From Candidatus Rokuibacteriota bacterium (GTDB lineage: Bacteria; Methylomirabilota; Methylomirabilia; Rokubacteriales; CSP1-6), in assembly GCA_016179925.1 (NCBI GenBank), contig JACPCG010000163.1, positions 1-43,342 on the forward strand: a stretch of DNA of 43,342 nucleotides, read 5' to 3'. Shown one piece after another: positions 1-8,444 of this stretch. Numbering within the stretch: position 1 is the first letter of the stretch; each line of letters starts with the position of its first letter. Below the pieces are notes generated by a model that saw only the letters and a program-made list of their open reading frames with translations, was not told the DNA's origin and made no database searches. A program made the position numbers and the translations under genes.

Positions 1-606
1 GAGATCGAGAAGGCGCACCCCGACGTGTTCAACATGATGCTGCAGGTGCTCGACGACGGGCGGCTGACCGACTCGCTCGGCCACGTCGTGGACTTCAAGA
101 ACACGATCCTCATCATGACGTCCAACCTGGGCACGAGCCTGATCGGCAAGCGCGTGTCGCCGGGGTTCCTCCAGGAGTCCGACCAGTCGTCCTACGAGAA
201 GATGAAGGAGCGCGTGCTGGAGGAGCTCAAGCGCGCGTTTCGGCCGGAGTTCCTGAACCGGATCGACGACATCATCGTGTTCCATGCGCTGTCCGTCGAC
301 CACATCACGCAGATCATTCGCCTAATGATCGGCAGGATCAACAAACAGCTGGCGGACAAGGGCATCGAGCTCGTCCTGACTCCCGCGGCCGAAGGGGCGC
401 TCGTCGACAAGGGGTATGACCCGACGTACGGCGCGCGCCAGCTGCGGCGCACGATCCAGAAGCACATCGAGGATCCCCTGGCCGAGGCGATCGTGCGGGG
501 CCAGGTCGCGGAAAACGCCCGGATCGAGGTGGACGTCGACGGGGCGAACTTCGTCTTCCGCGAGGCGCAGGCTGTCGATGCGCCGCTCGAGCTTGCAGAG
601 CACTAG
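1..606 (+). CDS. clpC: ClpC-type AAA+ protease unfoldase, C-terminal fragment
   Basis: Open from the first base of the window, so only the last 201 codons (200 residues) are present; the start lies upstream. It begins at the end of the second AAA+ module (EIEKAHPDVFN, then LDDGRLTDS, the sensor-1 segment IMTSNLG, and the arginine-finger region FRPEFLNRIDDIIVF) and ends with the C-terminal small domain (YDPTYGARQLRR, then IEDPLAEAI). ClpC/ClpB ATPases unfold proteins, ClpC feeding them to ClpP. The MKERVLEELKRAFRPEFLNRID and IEDPLAEAI wording is closer to ClpC than to ClpB, but the diagnostic N-terminal and middle domains are outside the window. The protein ends in a short acidic tail. The next gene starts 29 bases downstream. 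Confidence 0.88.
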   Translation, partial: EIEKAHPDVFNMMLQVLDDGRLTDSLGHVVDFKNTILIMTSNLGTSLIGKRVSPGFLQESDQSSYEKMKERVLEELKRAFRPEFLNRIDDIIVFHALSVDHITQIIRLMIGRINKQLADKGIELVLTPAAEGALVDKGYDPTYGARQLRRTIQKHIEDPLAEAIVRGQVAENARIEVDVDGANFVFREAQAVDAPLELAEH

Positions 607-635
607 GCCGCTGTTCCCGCACGCCTGAGAGCCCG

Positions 636-2897
636 GTGACGACGGCAGGGCGAGTGCGTCTCACTATCGTTGTCGCCTTCGCAGCCGCTCTCGTTCCGGC
701 CGCGCCCGCGGCGGCGCAGCAGGCCCCGCCACAGCCGATCATCATCAAGGAGCTGGGGGTCGAGGGTGTGAAGCGCGTCCAGGAAGCCGTCATCCTGGGC
801 CGCGTCAAGAGCACGGTCGGCTCCACCTTCAGCCCGACGCTCCTGGCGGACGACATTCGGTCCATCTTCGCCCTGGGGTTCTTCGACGACGTGCAGCTCC
901 GCGTCGAGGACTTCGAGGGAGGCGTGAAGCTCACGTTCGTCGTGACGGAGCGGCCCTTCGTGCGCGACGTGGACTTCGTCGGCAACAAGCAGCTCTCCAC
1001 CACCGAGCTCCAGGAGAAGATCGACCTCAAGCTCGGGAGCGTCTACAACCCCGTGGACGTGCAGCGCGCGCTCGAGAAGCTCAAGGACTTCTACGAGGAC
1101 GAGGGGTACTTCGAGGTCCAGATCACGCCGACCATCGAGACGTTCGCCGACGGGGACGTCCGGGTCGCGTTCAGCATCGTCGAGGGCCGCCAGATCAAGA
1201 TCGACAAGATCGTGTTCCAGGGCAACACGGGCCTCACGGCCTCCCAGCTCAAGGACGCCCTGGTGACGCGCGAGCGGCAGTTCTTCATCCTCCGGGGCAA
1301 GGTCCAGCGCCAGCGGCTCGAGCAGGATGTCGAGCAGATCCTGGCCCTCTACAACGACCACGGCTACATCCAGTCCCGCGTGGACTCGACCGACGTGGCG
1401 GTGGACCGCGACCGCGCGCTCGTGACGGTCACGTTCGTCATCGTCGAGGGGCCACAATTCCGGGTGGGTGACGTGACGCTGAAGGGGATCACCCTCCTCC
1501 CGGAGAAGGAGATCCAGCGGCAGATCGGGTTCAAGAGCGGCGACGTGTACTCGCTGTCGGCCGTCCGCGAGAGCCGGCGGCGCATCGAGAACCTCTACAG
1601 CACGATCGGCCGGGCCTCCGCCGAGGTCCTCCCCAGGACGGAGCCGGCGAAGGCGGGGAACGTCCTCCACGTGAGCTTCGAGATCGCGGAGGGGCCCGAG
1701 GTGTACGTGGAGCGGATCAACATCACCGGCAACACCCGTAGCCAGGACAAGATCCTGCGCCGCGAGATCCCGCTCCACGAGGGTGACCTCTACACGCTGC
1801 AGAAGCGGGACCGGGCGCGCCAGAAGCTGGTGAACCTCGGCTACTTCGAGAAGGTGGACCTCACCACGCAGCCCGGGTCGGACAAGACCAGGATCATCGT
1901 CAACGTGGACGTGACCGAGCGGCCCACCGGGATCTTCAGCCTCGGCGGCGGCTACTCCTCGGTGGACAGCTTCGTCGGCACGATCGATCTCGCGCAGCGG
2001 AACTTCCTCGGCCGCGGCTGGGAGGCGGCGGTGCGCATTCGCGCCGGCGCCAACACCCGCCAGGGCGTCATCAGCTTCACCGAGCCGTGGCTCTTCGACC
2101 GGCCGCTCTCCGCGGGCATCGACCTCTACCAGACGGAGCGCGACTTCACCGAGTACAAGTACAAGTCGCTCGGCACGGGGCTGCGGCTCGGCCACCCATT
2201 CGCCGAGTTCTGGCGGTGGAACCTCGGCTACCGCGCCTCGCAAGACCGCGTATCCGACCTGGCCGACATCGCCTCGCTCGGCATCCGCGAGCAAGAAGGG
2301 ACCAATGTGACGTCCGCCGCCTCGGGGGGCCTCGCGCGCGACAGCCGGGACGTGGTTGTGGCGCCGACGAAGGGCGGGCAGACAAACCTCTCGGTCGAGT
2401 TCGCGGGTCTGGGCGGCGATTCGAGGTTCGTGAAGACCCTCGCGTTCACCACGCGCTACCAGCCGATCTGGCTCAACCATATCCTGGCGGGCCGGCTCGA
2501 GGGCGGCTACGGGTTCGGGTGGTCGGACGAGCCGCTGCCGATCTTCGAGCGGTTCTATCTCGGCGGCCCGAATTCGATTCGCGGCTTCAAGTTCCGCCAG
2601 GTCTCCCCGCGCGACGAGAGCGGCCTCCGGATCGGCGGCTCGAGCGAGGTCCTGGGGAACGCGGAGTACATCATCCCGCTGCCGTTCGGCCTCCGGCTCG
2701 CCGGCTTCTTCGACATCGGCAACGTCTACGGGTTCGGCACGGACTTCGACCTGACCGACCTGAAGAAGGCCGCCGGCGGCGGCGTCCGCTGGCAGTCGCC
2801 GTTCGGGCCGATCCGGGTGGACTACGGCTTCAACCTCGACCGCAAGACCGGGGAAGACGCCGGCGCGTTCCACTTCTCCGTCGGCACGCCGTTCTAG
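636..2897 (+). CDS. bamA: Outer membrane protein assembly factor BamA
   Basis: 753-residue Omp85 protein, the central beta-barrel of the BAM complex that folds outer-membrane proteins. A signal peptide (about residues 1-27, ending in PAAPAAAQ) follows a GTG start. Five POTRA repeats occupy roughly residues 30-430, recognisable by repeated G-D-V-Y / L-x-x-G-Y-F/I patterns such as DEGYFEV, DHGYIQS and LGYFEKV. The C-terminal half is the 16-strand barrel, with the conserved barrel motif IRGF near residue 648 and a terminal Phe typical of outer-membrane barrels. Length is close to the usual 750-810. It is followed by a strong GGAGG ribosome binding site for skp, the standard bamA-skp-lpxD order. 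Confidence 0.96.
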   Translation: MTTAGRVRLTIVVAFAAALVPAAPAAAQQAPPQPIIIKELGVEGVKRVQEAVILGRVKSTVGSTFSPTLLADDIRSIFALGFFDDVQLRVEDFEGGVKLTFVVTERPFVRDVDFVGNKQLSTTELQEKIDLKLGSVYNPVDVQRALEKLKDFYEDEGYFEVQITPTIETFADGDVRVAFSIVEGRQIKIDKIVFQGNTGLTASQLKDALVTRERQFFILRGKVQRQRLEQDVEQILALYNDHGYIQSRVDSTDVAVDRDRALVTVTFVIVEGPQFRVGDVTLKGITLLPEKEIQRQIGFKSGDVYSLSAVRESRRRIENLYSTIGRASAEVLPRTEPAKAGNVLHVSFEIAEGPEVYVERINITGNTRSQDKILRREIPLHEGDLYTLQKRDRARQKLVNLGYFEKVDLTTQPGSDKTRIIVNVDVTERPTGIFSLGGGYSSVDSFVGTIDLAQRNFLGRGWEAAVRIRAGANTRQGVISFTEPWLFDRPLSAGIDLYQTERDFTEYKYKSLGTGLRLGHPFAEFWRWNLGYRASQDRVSDLADIASLGIREQEGTNVTSAASGGLARDSRDVVVAPTKGGQTNLSVEFAGLGGDSRFVKTLAFTTRYQPIWLNHILAGRLEGGYGFGWSDEPLPIFERFYLGGPNSIRGFKFRQVSPRDESGLRIGGSSEVLGNAEYIIPLPFGLRLAGFFDIGNVYGFGTDFDLTDLKKAAGGGVRWQSPFGPIRVDYGFNLDRKTGEDAGAFHFSVGTPF

Positions 2898-2906
2898 GAG
2901 GATCGG

Positions 2907-3458
2907 ATGAGGGCATGGGTTCGCGCACTCACTGTCACGGCCGTCGGCCTCGCGGCGGTGGGGACGCCGGCGCTGGCGCAGACGCCCACCCCGTCGGCCA
3001 AGATCGGATTCATCGACGTCCAGCGGGTGCTGGCGCGCTCGGCGGCAGGCGTCGCCGCGCGGGAGCAGCTGGAGCGCGAAAAGGCCGGGATGCAGCGCGA
3101 GATGGACGGTAAGCGCAAGGAGCTCGAGGCGCTGCGTGACGAGATCGAGAAGAAGGGGCCCCTGATGACGACCGACGCGCGGCGCGACAAGCAAGACCAG
3201 TTCGAGCGCAAGCGCCGGGATGCCGCGCGGCTCGCCGACGATTTCCAGAAGGAACTCGAGAAGAAGGAGGCGACGCTGCTCCAGCGCGTGCTCCAGGATC
3301 TGACCGGGGTCATCGAGAAGGTCGGCACGGACCGCGGGTTCTACCTCATCGTCGAGAAGCGCGGCGCCTCCGTGCTCTACGCGGCGCCCGACGCCGATCT
3401 GACGGACGAGGTGATCCGCGCGTACGACCAGCAGGCCGCGGCGAAGGGCAAGAAGTAG
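2907..3458 (+). CDS. skp: Periplasmic chaperone Skp/OmpH family
   Basis: 183 residues. A signal peptide of about 24 residues ends in TPALAQ; the mature start carries the family signature [12 protein letters not shown] long charged coiled coil (about residues 50-125, rich in K/E/R) follows, then the C-terminal body-domain strand segment ([16 protein letters not shown]). Skp trimers hold unfolded outer-membrane proteins in the periplasm and deliver them to BAM. The ATG sits 7 bases after a near-perfect AGGAGG, one of the few strong Shine-Dalgarno sequences in this operon. Position between bamA and lpxD is the conserved arrangement in diderms. Confidence 0.93.
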   Translation: MRAWVRALTVTAVGLAAVGTPALAQTPTPSAKIGFIDVQRVLARSAAGVAAREQLEREKAGMQREMDGKRKELEALRDEIEKKGPLMTTDARRDKQDQFERKRRDAARLADDFQKELEKKEATLLQRVLQDLTGVIEKVGTDRGFYLIVEKRGASVLYAAPDADLTDEVIRAYDQQAAAKGKK

Positions 3459-3469
3459 AGCCGCCGCCG

Positions 3470-4558
3470 ATGGGCAAGGCAGCGGGGTTCACCCTGGGTG
3501 AGCTCGCGGCGGCCCTCCACGCGACGCTGGAGGGGGACCCGGCGCGGGTCGTCACGGCCGTGGCGCCACTCGACACCGCCGGCCCCGACCAGATCTCCTT
3601 CCTGATCGACGCGCGCTACGCCGCCGCGGCGAAGCGCTCGCGGGCGGGCGCCTTCCTCGCGGGGACGGACGCGTCGGGCCTGCCCGGGCCGGTCCTCCGG
3701 ACGGAGGCGCCGCAGCAGGCCCTGATCGACCTCCTCGCGCTGTTCCACCCCGAGGCGCCCGCGACACCCGGGATCGCGCCGTCGGCGGTCGTCGCGCCCG
3801 ACGCGTGCGTGGACGCGACGGCGTCCGTCGGCCCGTTCGCCGTCGTCGAGCCCGGCGCCCTCGTCGGCGCGGGGGTGAGGATCCACGCGTTCGTCTTCGT
3901 GGGCCGCGGCGCGGAGGTCGGCGAGGGCTCCGTCCTGCACCCGCGTGTCGTCCTGTGCGCCGGCGTGATCCTGGGCCGGCGTGTCGTCGTCCACCCGGGC
4001 GCCGTGGTCGGCGCCGACGGCTTCGGCTACGCCTTCGACGGCGAGGCGCACCGGAAGATCCCGCAGGTCGGCGGCGTGCTCATCGAGGACGACGTGGAGA
4101 TCGGGGCCAACACGACGATCGACCGCGCGATGCTCGGACAGACGATCGTCCGCCGCGGGACGAAGATCGACAACCTCGTGCAGATCGCCCACAACGTCGA
4201 GATCGGCGAGCATTCGATCATCGTCGCGCAGGTCGGCATCTCGGGCTCGTCCCGGATCGGGCGCGGCGTGGTGCTCGCGGGGCAGGTCGGCGTCGCGGAC
4301 CACCTGACCGTCGGCGACCGCGCGGTGGTCCTCGCCCAGTCGGGCCTCGCGCGGGACGTCGCGCCGGGCGAGAAACTGTTCGGGACGCCGGCGCGGCCGG
4401 TCCTCCAGGCCAAGCGCATCTGGGTCGTGGAGGAGCAGCTGCCCGAGATCGCCCGGCGGCTGCGCGCGGCGGAGCGGCGGCTCCAGCGGCTGGAGGGCCA
4501 GCTCGGGATCGCGGCGCCGGAGCTGCCCAAGGGGGAGACGGACGATGGCGGGCGCTGA
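3470..4558 (+). CDS. lpxD: UDP-3-O-acylglucosamine N-acyltransferase LpxD
   Basis: 362 residues. LpxD adds the second, N-linked hydroxyacyl chain in lipid A synthesis (acyl-ACP plus UDP-3-O-acyl-GlcN). The N-terminal uridine-binding domain (about 1-100) is followed by a left-handed beta-helix of hexapeptide repeats (about 105-310) and a helical C-terminus (about 320-350). The expected catalytic histidine is His241 in the segment [15 protein letters not shown], matching E. coli His239. GFGYAFDG and TTIDRA are also family hallmarks. Start ATG lies 11 bases after skp; the end overlaps lpxA by 14 bases. The fabZ gene often found between lpxD and lpxA is absent here. Confidence 0.96.
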   Translation: MGKAAGFTLGELAAALHATLEGDPARVVTAVAPLDTAGPDQISFLIDARYAAAAKRSRAGAFLAGTDASGLPGPVLRTEAPQQALIDLLALFHPEAPATPGIAPSAVVAPDACVDATASVGPFAVVEPGALVGAGVRIHAFVFVGRGAEVGEGSVLHPRVVLCAGVILGRRVVVHPGAVVGADGFGYAFDGEAHRKIPQVGGVLIEDDVEIGANTTIDRAMLGQTIVRRGTKIDNLVQIAHNVEIGEHSIIVAQVGISGSSRIGRGVVLAGQVGVADHLTVGDRAVVLAQSGLARDVAPGEKLFGTPARPVLQAKRIWVVEEQLPEIARRLRAAERRLQRLEGQLGIAAPELPKGETDDGGR

Positions 4559-5402
4559 GGCCGTCCATCCCGCCGCGATCGTCGAGCCGGGGGCGACCCT
4601 CGCCCCGGGCGTCCGGATCGGCGCGTTCTCGGTCGTCGGCCGCGACGTCACGATCGGCGCCGGCGCGGAGATCGGCCACCACTGCGTGCTCGAGGGCCGT
4701 CTCGAGATCGGCGCGCGGGTGAAGATCGGCCACGGCTCGGTGCTGGGCGGCCGGCCTCAAGATTTGAAGTACAGGGAAGGCACGCCGTCGGGCGTGCGGA
4801 TCGGCAGCGGCACGGTGATCCGCGAGTACGTCACGATCCACCGCGCGACGCGCCCGGAGGCGTGGACCGAGGTCGGCGAGGAGTGCCTCATCATGGCGAT
4901 GAGCCACATCGCCCATGACTGCCGGGTCGGCGATGGCGCGATCATCATCAACTACGCGGGGCTCACGGGCCACTGCGAGATCGGCGAGCGCGCGACGATC
5001 GGCGGCCTGACCGGCATCGTGCCGTTCACGCGGGTCGGCGCCTACGCGTACGTCGGGGGATTCTCGAAGGTCACCGCGGACGTGCCGCCGTTCCTGCTCG
5101 CCGACGGCATCCCCGCGGCCGCGCACGGCGTCAACGTCGTCGGACTGCGGCGCGCCGGCATGGCCCCGGTCGACCGGCGCCTGCTCCAGGAGGCGTACCG
5201 GATCCTCTACCGGAGCGGGCTCGCCCCGCAGGCGGCGCTCGAGCGGATCCGCGCCGAGCTGCCGGCCGCGGCGCCGGTGGCGCGGCTCATCGAGTTCATC
5301 GAGGGCGCGCGGCGCGGGATCTGCGGTCCCCCGCGCCGCGAGGGCGGTCCCCTCGGCGACGCGGGCGACGTCACGCCCGAGCCCGAGAGCGAGCCCGTGT
5401 GA
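4545..5402 (+). CDS. lpxA: UDP-N-acetylglucosamine O-acyltransferase LpxA
   Basis: 285 residues; LpxA transfers the first hydroxyacyl chain from ACP to the sugar nucleotide, the first step of lipid A synthesis. Hexapeptide repeats run from about residue 5 to 190, followed by the C-terminal helical domain ([11 protein letters not shown], then YRILYRSGL). The catalytic base is His124 in SHIAHDC (E. coli His125), and the residue equal to E. coli His144 is His143. The position equal to E. coli His160 (VHQF) is Val159 (IVPF), a change in a residue reported as important in E. coli. A roughly 25-residue acidic/proline tail extends beyond the usual end. The ATG lies inside the 3' end of lpxD, so translational coupling is likely. 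Confidence 0.93.
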   Translation: MAGAEAVHPAAIVEPGATLAPGVRIGAFSVVGRDVTIGAGAEIGHHCVLEGRLEIGARVKIGHGSVLGGRPQDLKYREGTPSGVRIGSGTVIREYVTIHRATRPEAWTEVGEECLIMAMSHIAHDCRVGDGAIIINYAGLTGHCEIGERATIGGLTGIVPFTRVGAYAYVGGFSKVTADVPPFLLADGIPAAAHGVNVVGLRRAGMAPVDRRLLQEAYRILYRSGLAPQAALERIRAELPAAAPVARLIEFIEGARRGICGPPRREGGPLGDAGDVTPEPESEPV

Positions 5403-6430
5403 TGGCGACCGCCGACCGGCGGCTCCGGGCGGGCGTGGTGGGCGCGGGCCACATGGGCCAGTACCACATGCTCGCCTACGCGGAGCTGTGGGACGTCGAG
5501 CTGGCCGGCGTGGCCGATGTGGACCGGGACCGCGCCGCGACCGTCGCCGCCCACTACGACACGCGGGCCTTCACGGATCACCGGGAGCTCATCGACACGG
5601 TGGACCTCGTGAGCGTCGCCGTGCCGACGGAGCAGCACTTCCAGGTCGCGAGCGACCTCCTCGAGGCGGGGGTCGGCGTGCTGATCGAGAAGCCGATCGC
5701 GCCGACGCTCGAGGAGGCGCGCGAGCTGTTCGCGATCGCGCGCCGCAAGGGCGCCGTCCTGCACGTGGGGCACGTGGAGCGGTTCAACGGGGCGGTGCAG
5801 GAGCTCAAGAAGATCGTCGAGCGGCCGATCCTCGTCGAGTCGCGCCGGCTCGGCCCCTTCGTGCCCCGCGTCCAGAAGGACACCGTCGTCATGGACCTGA
5901 TGATCCACGACCTCGACATCGTCCTCGGCCTCGCGGACTCGCCGCCGCGCCGGCTCACGGCGATGGGCTCGGCGGTGCACTCCCCGGTGGTGGACGTGGC
6001 GAACGTCCAGATCGGGTTCCAGTCCGGGACCATCGCGATCATCACGGCGAGCCGCGCGACCGAGGAGAAGATCCGGACGCTCGCCGTCACGCAGCCGGAC
6101 GCGTACATTCTCCTCGACTACGCCGAGCAGGACATCCGGGTCCACCGGCGTGCCGCGCAGGAGTACACCCTCAACCGCGAGTCGATCCGCTACCGCCGCG
6201 CGTCCTTCGTCGAGCACGTCCAGGTCCACAAGGACAACCCGCTGAAGCTCGAGATCCTGAATCTCGTCCGCGCCGTCCGCCGGGCGCGGGCCGGAGAGCC
6301 CGTGGTCCTCGCGGAGAGCGAAGACATCCGCTCGCTCGCGATGGCGCTGGAGATCGAGCGGATGATCCGGGAGGGACGCGGTGAGACCGTGTATCCTCCG
6401 AACCCGCCGTGGAGCAATCACTCGGTCTGA
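5402..6430 (+). CDS. Gfo/Idh/MocA-family oxidoreductase in lipid A operon (GnnA candidate)
   Basis: 342 residues from the ATG (a GTG one codon upstream is the alternative). The N-terminal Rossmann fold shows GVVGAGHMGQYH (about residues 10-21), followed by the EKPI motif typical of the family (about residues 97-100) and the C-terminal alpha/beta domain with DLMIHDLDI. These enzymes oxidise sugars using NAD(P). Its place directly after lpxA, with start and stop overlapping, suggests a sugar-nucleotide substrate. In Acidithiobacillus and Leptospira a Gfo/Idh enzyme, GnnA, oxidises UDP-GlcNAc at C3 so that the transaminase GnnB can make the diamino sugar used in an all-amide lipid A. That role is inferred here; no aminotransferase of the GnnB type is adjacent. 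Confidence 0.85.
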   Translation: MATADRRLRAGVVGAGHMGQYHMLAYAELWDVELAGVADVDRDRAATVAAHYDTRAFTDHRELIDTVDLVSVAVPTEQHFQVASDLLEAGVGVLIEKPIAPTLEEARELFAIARRKGAVLHVGHVERFNGAVQELKKIVERPILVESRRLGPFVPRVQKDTVVMDLMIHDLDIVLGLADSPPRRLTAMGSAVHSPVVDVANVQIGFQSGTIAIITASRATEEKIRTLAVTQPDAYILLDYAEQDIRVHRRAAQEYTLNRESIRYRRASFVEHVQVHKDNPLKLEILNLVRAVRRARAGEPVVLAESEDIRSLAMALEIERMIREGRGETVYPPNPPWSNHSV

Positions 6431-7212
6431 TATGCGGCGCCGGTGTCCTGCCGGCGCGCATGGCGGCGGAGGCGCGGCGGCAGGGCTGGCGCGTCGTGGC
6501 CTTCACCTTCGGTGAGGCCCCGGGTGTCGCCCCGCACGCCGACCGCGTCGTTCCGAGCCGCCTCAACGAGGCAGGGGCGGTGCTCGCCGTCCTCCGTGAG
6601 GAGCGCGTGAGCGCCGTCCTCTTCTCGGGCAAGTTCTGGATGCAGGAGTTCCTGCGCGGCGAGCGGCCCGACGCGGCGCTGGCCGCCGTGACGGAGCGCG
6701 CGGGGGCGATGATCGACACGAAGCTCCTCGACGTCGTGGTCACGACGCTCGGGTCGCTCGGCATCACGCTGCTCGACCAGCGGCCGTTCATCGGCGACTG
6801 GCTCGACGGCGCCGGCTGCTGGTCGGCCCGCCGGCCGACGGACGCCGAGTCCGACGACGTGCGCCGTGGCCTCGCCGTCGCGCGGTTCGCCGCCGATCTC
6901 CGGGTCGGGCAGACCGTCGTCGTGCGGCGGGGCGCCGTCACCGCCGTCGAGGCCCTCGAAGGGACGACCGCCGCGATCCGGCGGGGCCTGGCACTCGGCG
7001 GGCCGGGGGCGGTCGTCGTGAAGGCCGTCGCGCGGGACCACGACTACCGCTTCGACACGCCCACGGTCGGCCCGGAGACGCTCGAAGCCGCCGTCGCCGG
7101 CGGTGCGGCGGTGGTGGCCGTGGAGGCCGGGCGCGTCCTCATCCTCGAGCGCGAGGCGACCGCGCGGCTCGCCGACGCCGCCGGCATCGCCCTGGTCAGC
7201 GTGGCGGAATGA
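6409..7212 (+). CDS. lpxI: UDP-2,3-diacylglucosamine pyrophosphatase LpxI
   Basis: 267 residues, GTG start overlapping the preceding gene by 22 bases. LpxI (DUF1009 family) hydrolyses UDP-2,3-diacylglucosamine to lipid X and UMP; it replaces the unrelated LpxH of enterobacteria. Family features seen are the N-terminal GLICGAGVLPARMAAEARRQG, the central LGSLGITLLDQRPFIGDWL segment, and the C-terminal VKAVARDHDYRFDTPTVGPETLE, where the metal-binding Asp-rich part lies. Length matches known LpxI proteins. Its stop codon is four bases before the first copy of the 90-bp repeat that separates it from lpxB. Confidence 0.93.
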   Translation: MEQSLGLICGAGVLPARMAAEARRQGWRVVAFTFGEAPGVAPHADRVVPSRLNEAGAVLAVLREERVSAVLFSGKFWMQEFLRGERPDAALAAVTERAGAMIDTKLLDVVVTTLGSLGITLLDQRPFIGDWLDGAGCWSARRPTDAESDDVRRGLAVARFAADLRVGQTVVVRRGAVTAVEALEGTTAAIRRGLALGGPGAVVVKAVARDHDYRFDTPTVGPETLEAAVAGGAAVVAVEAGRVLILEREATARLADAAGIALVSVAE

Positions 7213-7216
7213 CGCC

Positions 7217-7306
7217 ATGAAGAGGGCTCGGGAGAGGCGGAGCCACGCCGCGCCTGTCTCAGGCCACCCTCGGACACCCGCGGCCTCGCGGTCCCCGCTC
7301 CAATGA
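7217..7306 (+). repeat. 90-bp in-operon coupling repeat, copy 1 (encodes 29-aa ORF)
   Basis: First of three copies. The whole element is an open frame of 29 codons plus TGA, starting MKRARERR and ending SRSPLQ, with the shared centre SHAAPVSGHPRTPAA. Bases 7239-7285 are identical in all three copies. Its terminal CAATGA contains both its own stop and the ATG of lpxB, so the start codon of lpxB is supplied by the repeat. Two short perfect inverted repeats are visible: GCCTG/CAGGC with a three-base loop, and CCGCG/CGCGG with a four-base loop, enclosed by GGAGC/GCTCC. Whether the peptide or the RNA fold matters is unknown. I recognise no protein family. Confidence 0.88.
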
Positions 7307-8444
7307 CCGCCCGTGCGCCCGCGGTCATGCTCGTCGCAGGCGAGGCGTCCGGGGACCTCCACGGGGCGGCCCTCTGCAAGGCGCTTCTCACCCTGGCGCC
7401 CGGGTGGCGCCTCTTCGGGATGGGGGGCGCGCGGATGGCGGCCGCCGGCATGGACCTGCTCGTGGACGTGACGCCGGCCGCGGTCTCCTCGTGCTCATCG
7501 ATTTCCCCGAGTTCAACCTGCGCCTCGCGCGGGCGGCGCGCCGGGCGCGCGTGCCCGTGGTGTACTTCATCCCGCCACAGATCTGGGCGTGGCGCGGGGG
7601 CCGCGTGAAGACGATCCGGCGCTTCGTGTCCCTCGTGCTCGCCGTCCTGCCCTTCGAGCCGCCGCTCTACCGCCGGGCCGGGGTTCCAGTCGAGTTCGTC
7701 GGCCACCCGCTGGTCGACGCGCTCGCCGGAGCGCCGTCACGCGCCGCCGCGCGGCGGGAGCTCGGCCTCCCCGACGGCGCGGAGGTGATCGGGCTCCTGC
7801 CCGGCAGCCGGCGCGAGGAGATCGAACGGGTTCTGCCGGTCATGCGCGAGGCGATCGCCCGCGTCGCCGCGGCGCGTCCGGTGGCCCGCTTCGTCCTCGG
7901 GCAGGCGCCGACGGTCGAGCGAAGCGCCCTCGAGCGCCACCTCGCCGGAGCGCCACCGGTCGCGATCCTGCCGCACGGCGCCCACGCCGTGATGCGCGCG
8001 GCCGACGTGGCGCTCGTGACCTCCGGCACCGCGACGCTCGAGACCGCGCTGCTCGGGACGCCGATGGTCGTCTGCTACCGACTGTCGCGCCTGAGCGGGG
8101 TGCTCGCGCGGCTGCTGATCCGCGTGCCGTGGATCAGCCTGACGAACCTGGTCCTCGGCCGCGAAGTGGTTCCCGAGCTCCATCTGGCGGCCGCCACGCC
8201 GGAGCGCCTGGCCGAGGAGACGCTGAGGCTCCTGGGCGATCCCGCGGCGCGCGAGGCCCAGCGGAGAGCTTTCCTGGAGCTCGCGGGCCAGCTCGGCGAG
8301 CCCGGCGTCGGGCCCCGGGCGGCGCGTCTGGTCCTCGCCGAAGCCGGAGCGGCGATGAAGAGTGCGTGGGAGGAAGGGAGCCACGCCGCGCCTGTCTCAG
8401 GCCACCCTCGGACACCCGCGGCCCCGGGGCCCCCGCTCCAATGA
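7303..8444 (+). pseudogene. lpxB: Lipid-A-disaccharide synthase LpxB, internally deleted and frameshifted
   Basis: LpxB joins lipid X and UDP-diacylglucosamine into the lipid A disaccharide. Two frames are needed to read it. The first, from the ATG at 7303 to about 7485, gives VMLVAGEASGDLHGAALC, then RLFGMGG and LLVDVTPAAV. The second, from about 7485 to 8444, gives LLVLIDFPEFNLRLARA, then YFIPPQIWAWR, LPFEPPLYRR, VEFVGHPLVD, LLPGSRREEI and VTSGTATLETALLGTPM. Comparison with E. coli LpxB shows that about 30 residues normally lying between these parts (the helix after ELAVMG) are missing, and the frame changes at 7481-7487. The last 30 codons are the second copy of the 90-bp repeat read in frame. 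Surrounding lipid A genes look intact, so a sequence or assembly error is a real alternative. Confidence 0.85.
8355..8444 (+). repeat. 90-bp in-operon coupling repeat, copy 2 (fused to lpxB 3' end)
   Basis: Second copy; its ATG is in frame with the second part of lpxB, so it would be translated as a C-terminal tail (MKSAWEEG, shared core, then APGPPLQ). Bases 8377-8423 are identical to the other copies. The second hairpin differs in sequence (a GGCCCCGGGGCC palindrome in place of CCGCG/CGCGG) yet remains self-complementary. The outer GGAGC/GCTCC pairing is kept. The last four bases, ATGA, also start copy 3. Confidence 0.87.

Noticed and set aside
603-3194. Long minus-strand open frame of over 800 codons opposite bamA and skp
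   Set aside because: It is the antisense shadow of very GC-rich genes: its translation is low-complexity, rich in Arg, Leu, Asp and Glu, with no recognisable domain, while the + strand encodes clear BamA and Skp.
7404-7484. Upstream part of the second lpxB frame as true coding sequence
   Set aside because: Its translation here does not match LpxB, whereas the other frame encodes the conserved RLFGMGG segment over the same bases.
7303-7608. First lpxB frame as an independent short gene
   Set aside because: Its 5' part is the conserved LpxB N-terminus, and after about 7486 the translation becomes nonsense while LpxB motifs continue in the other frame.
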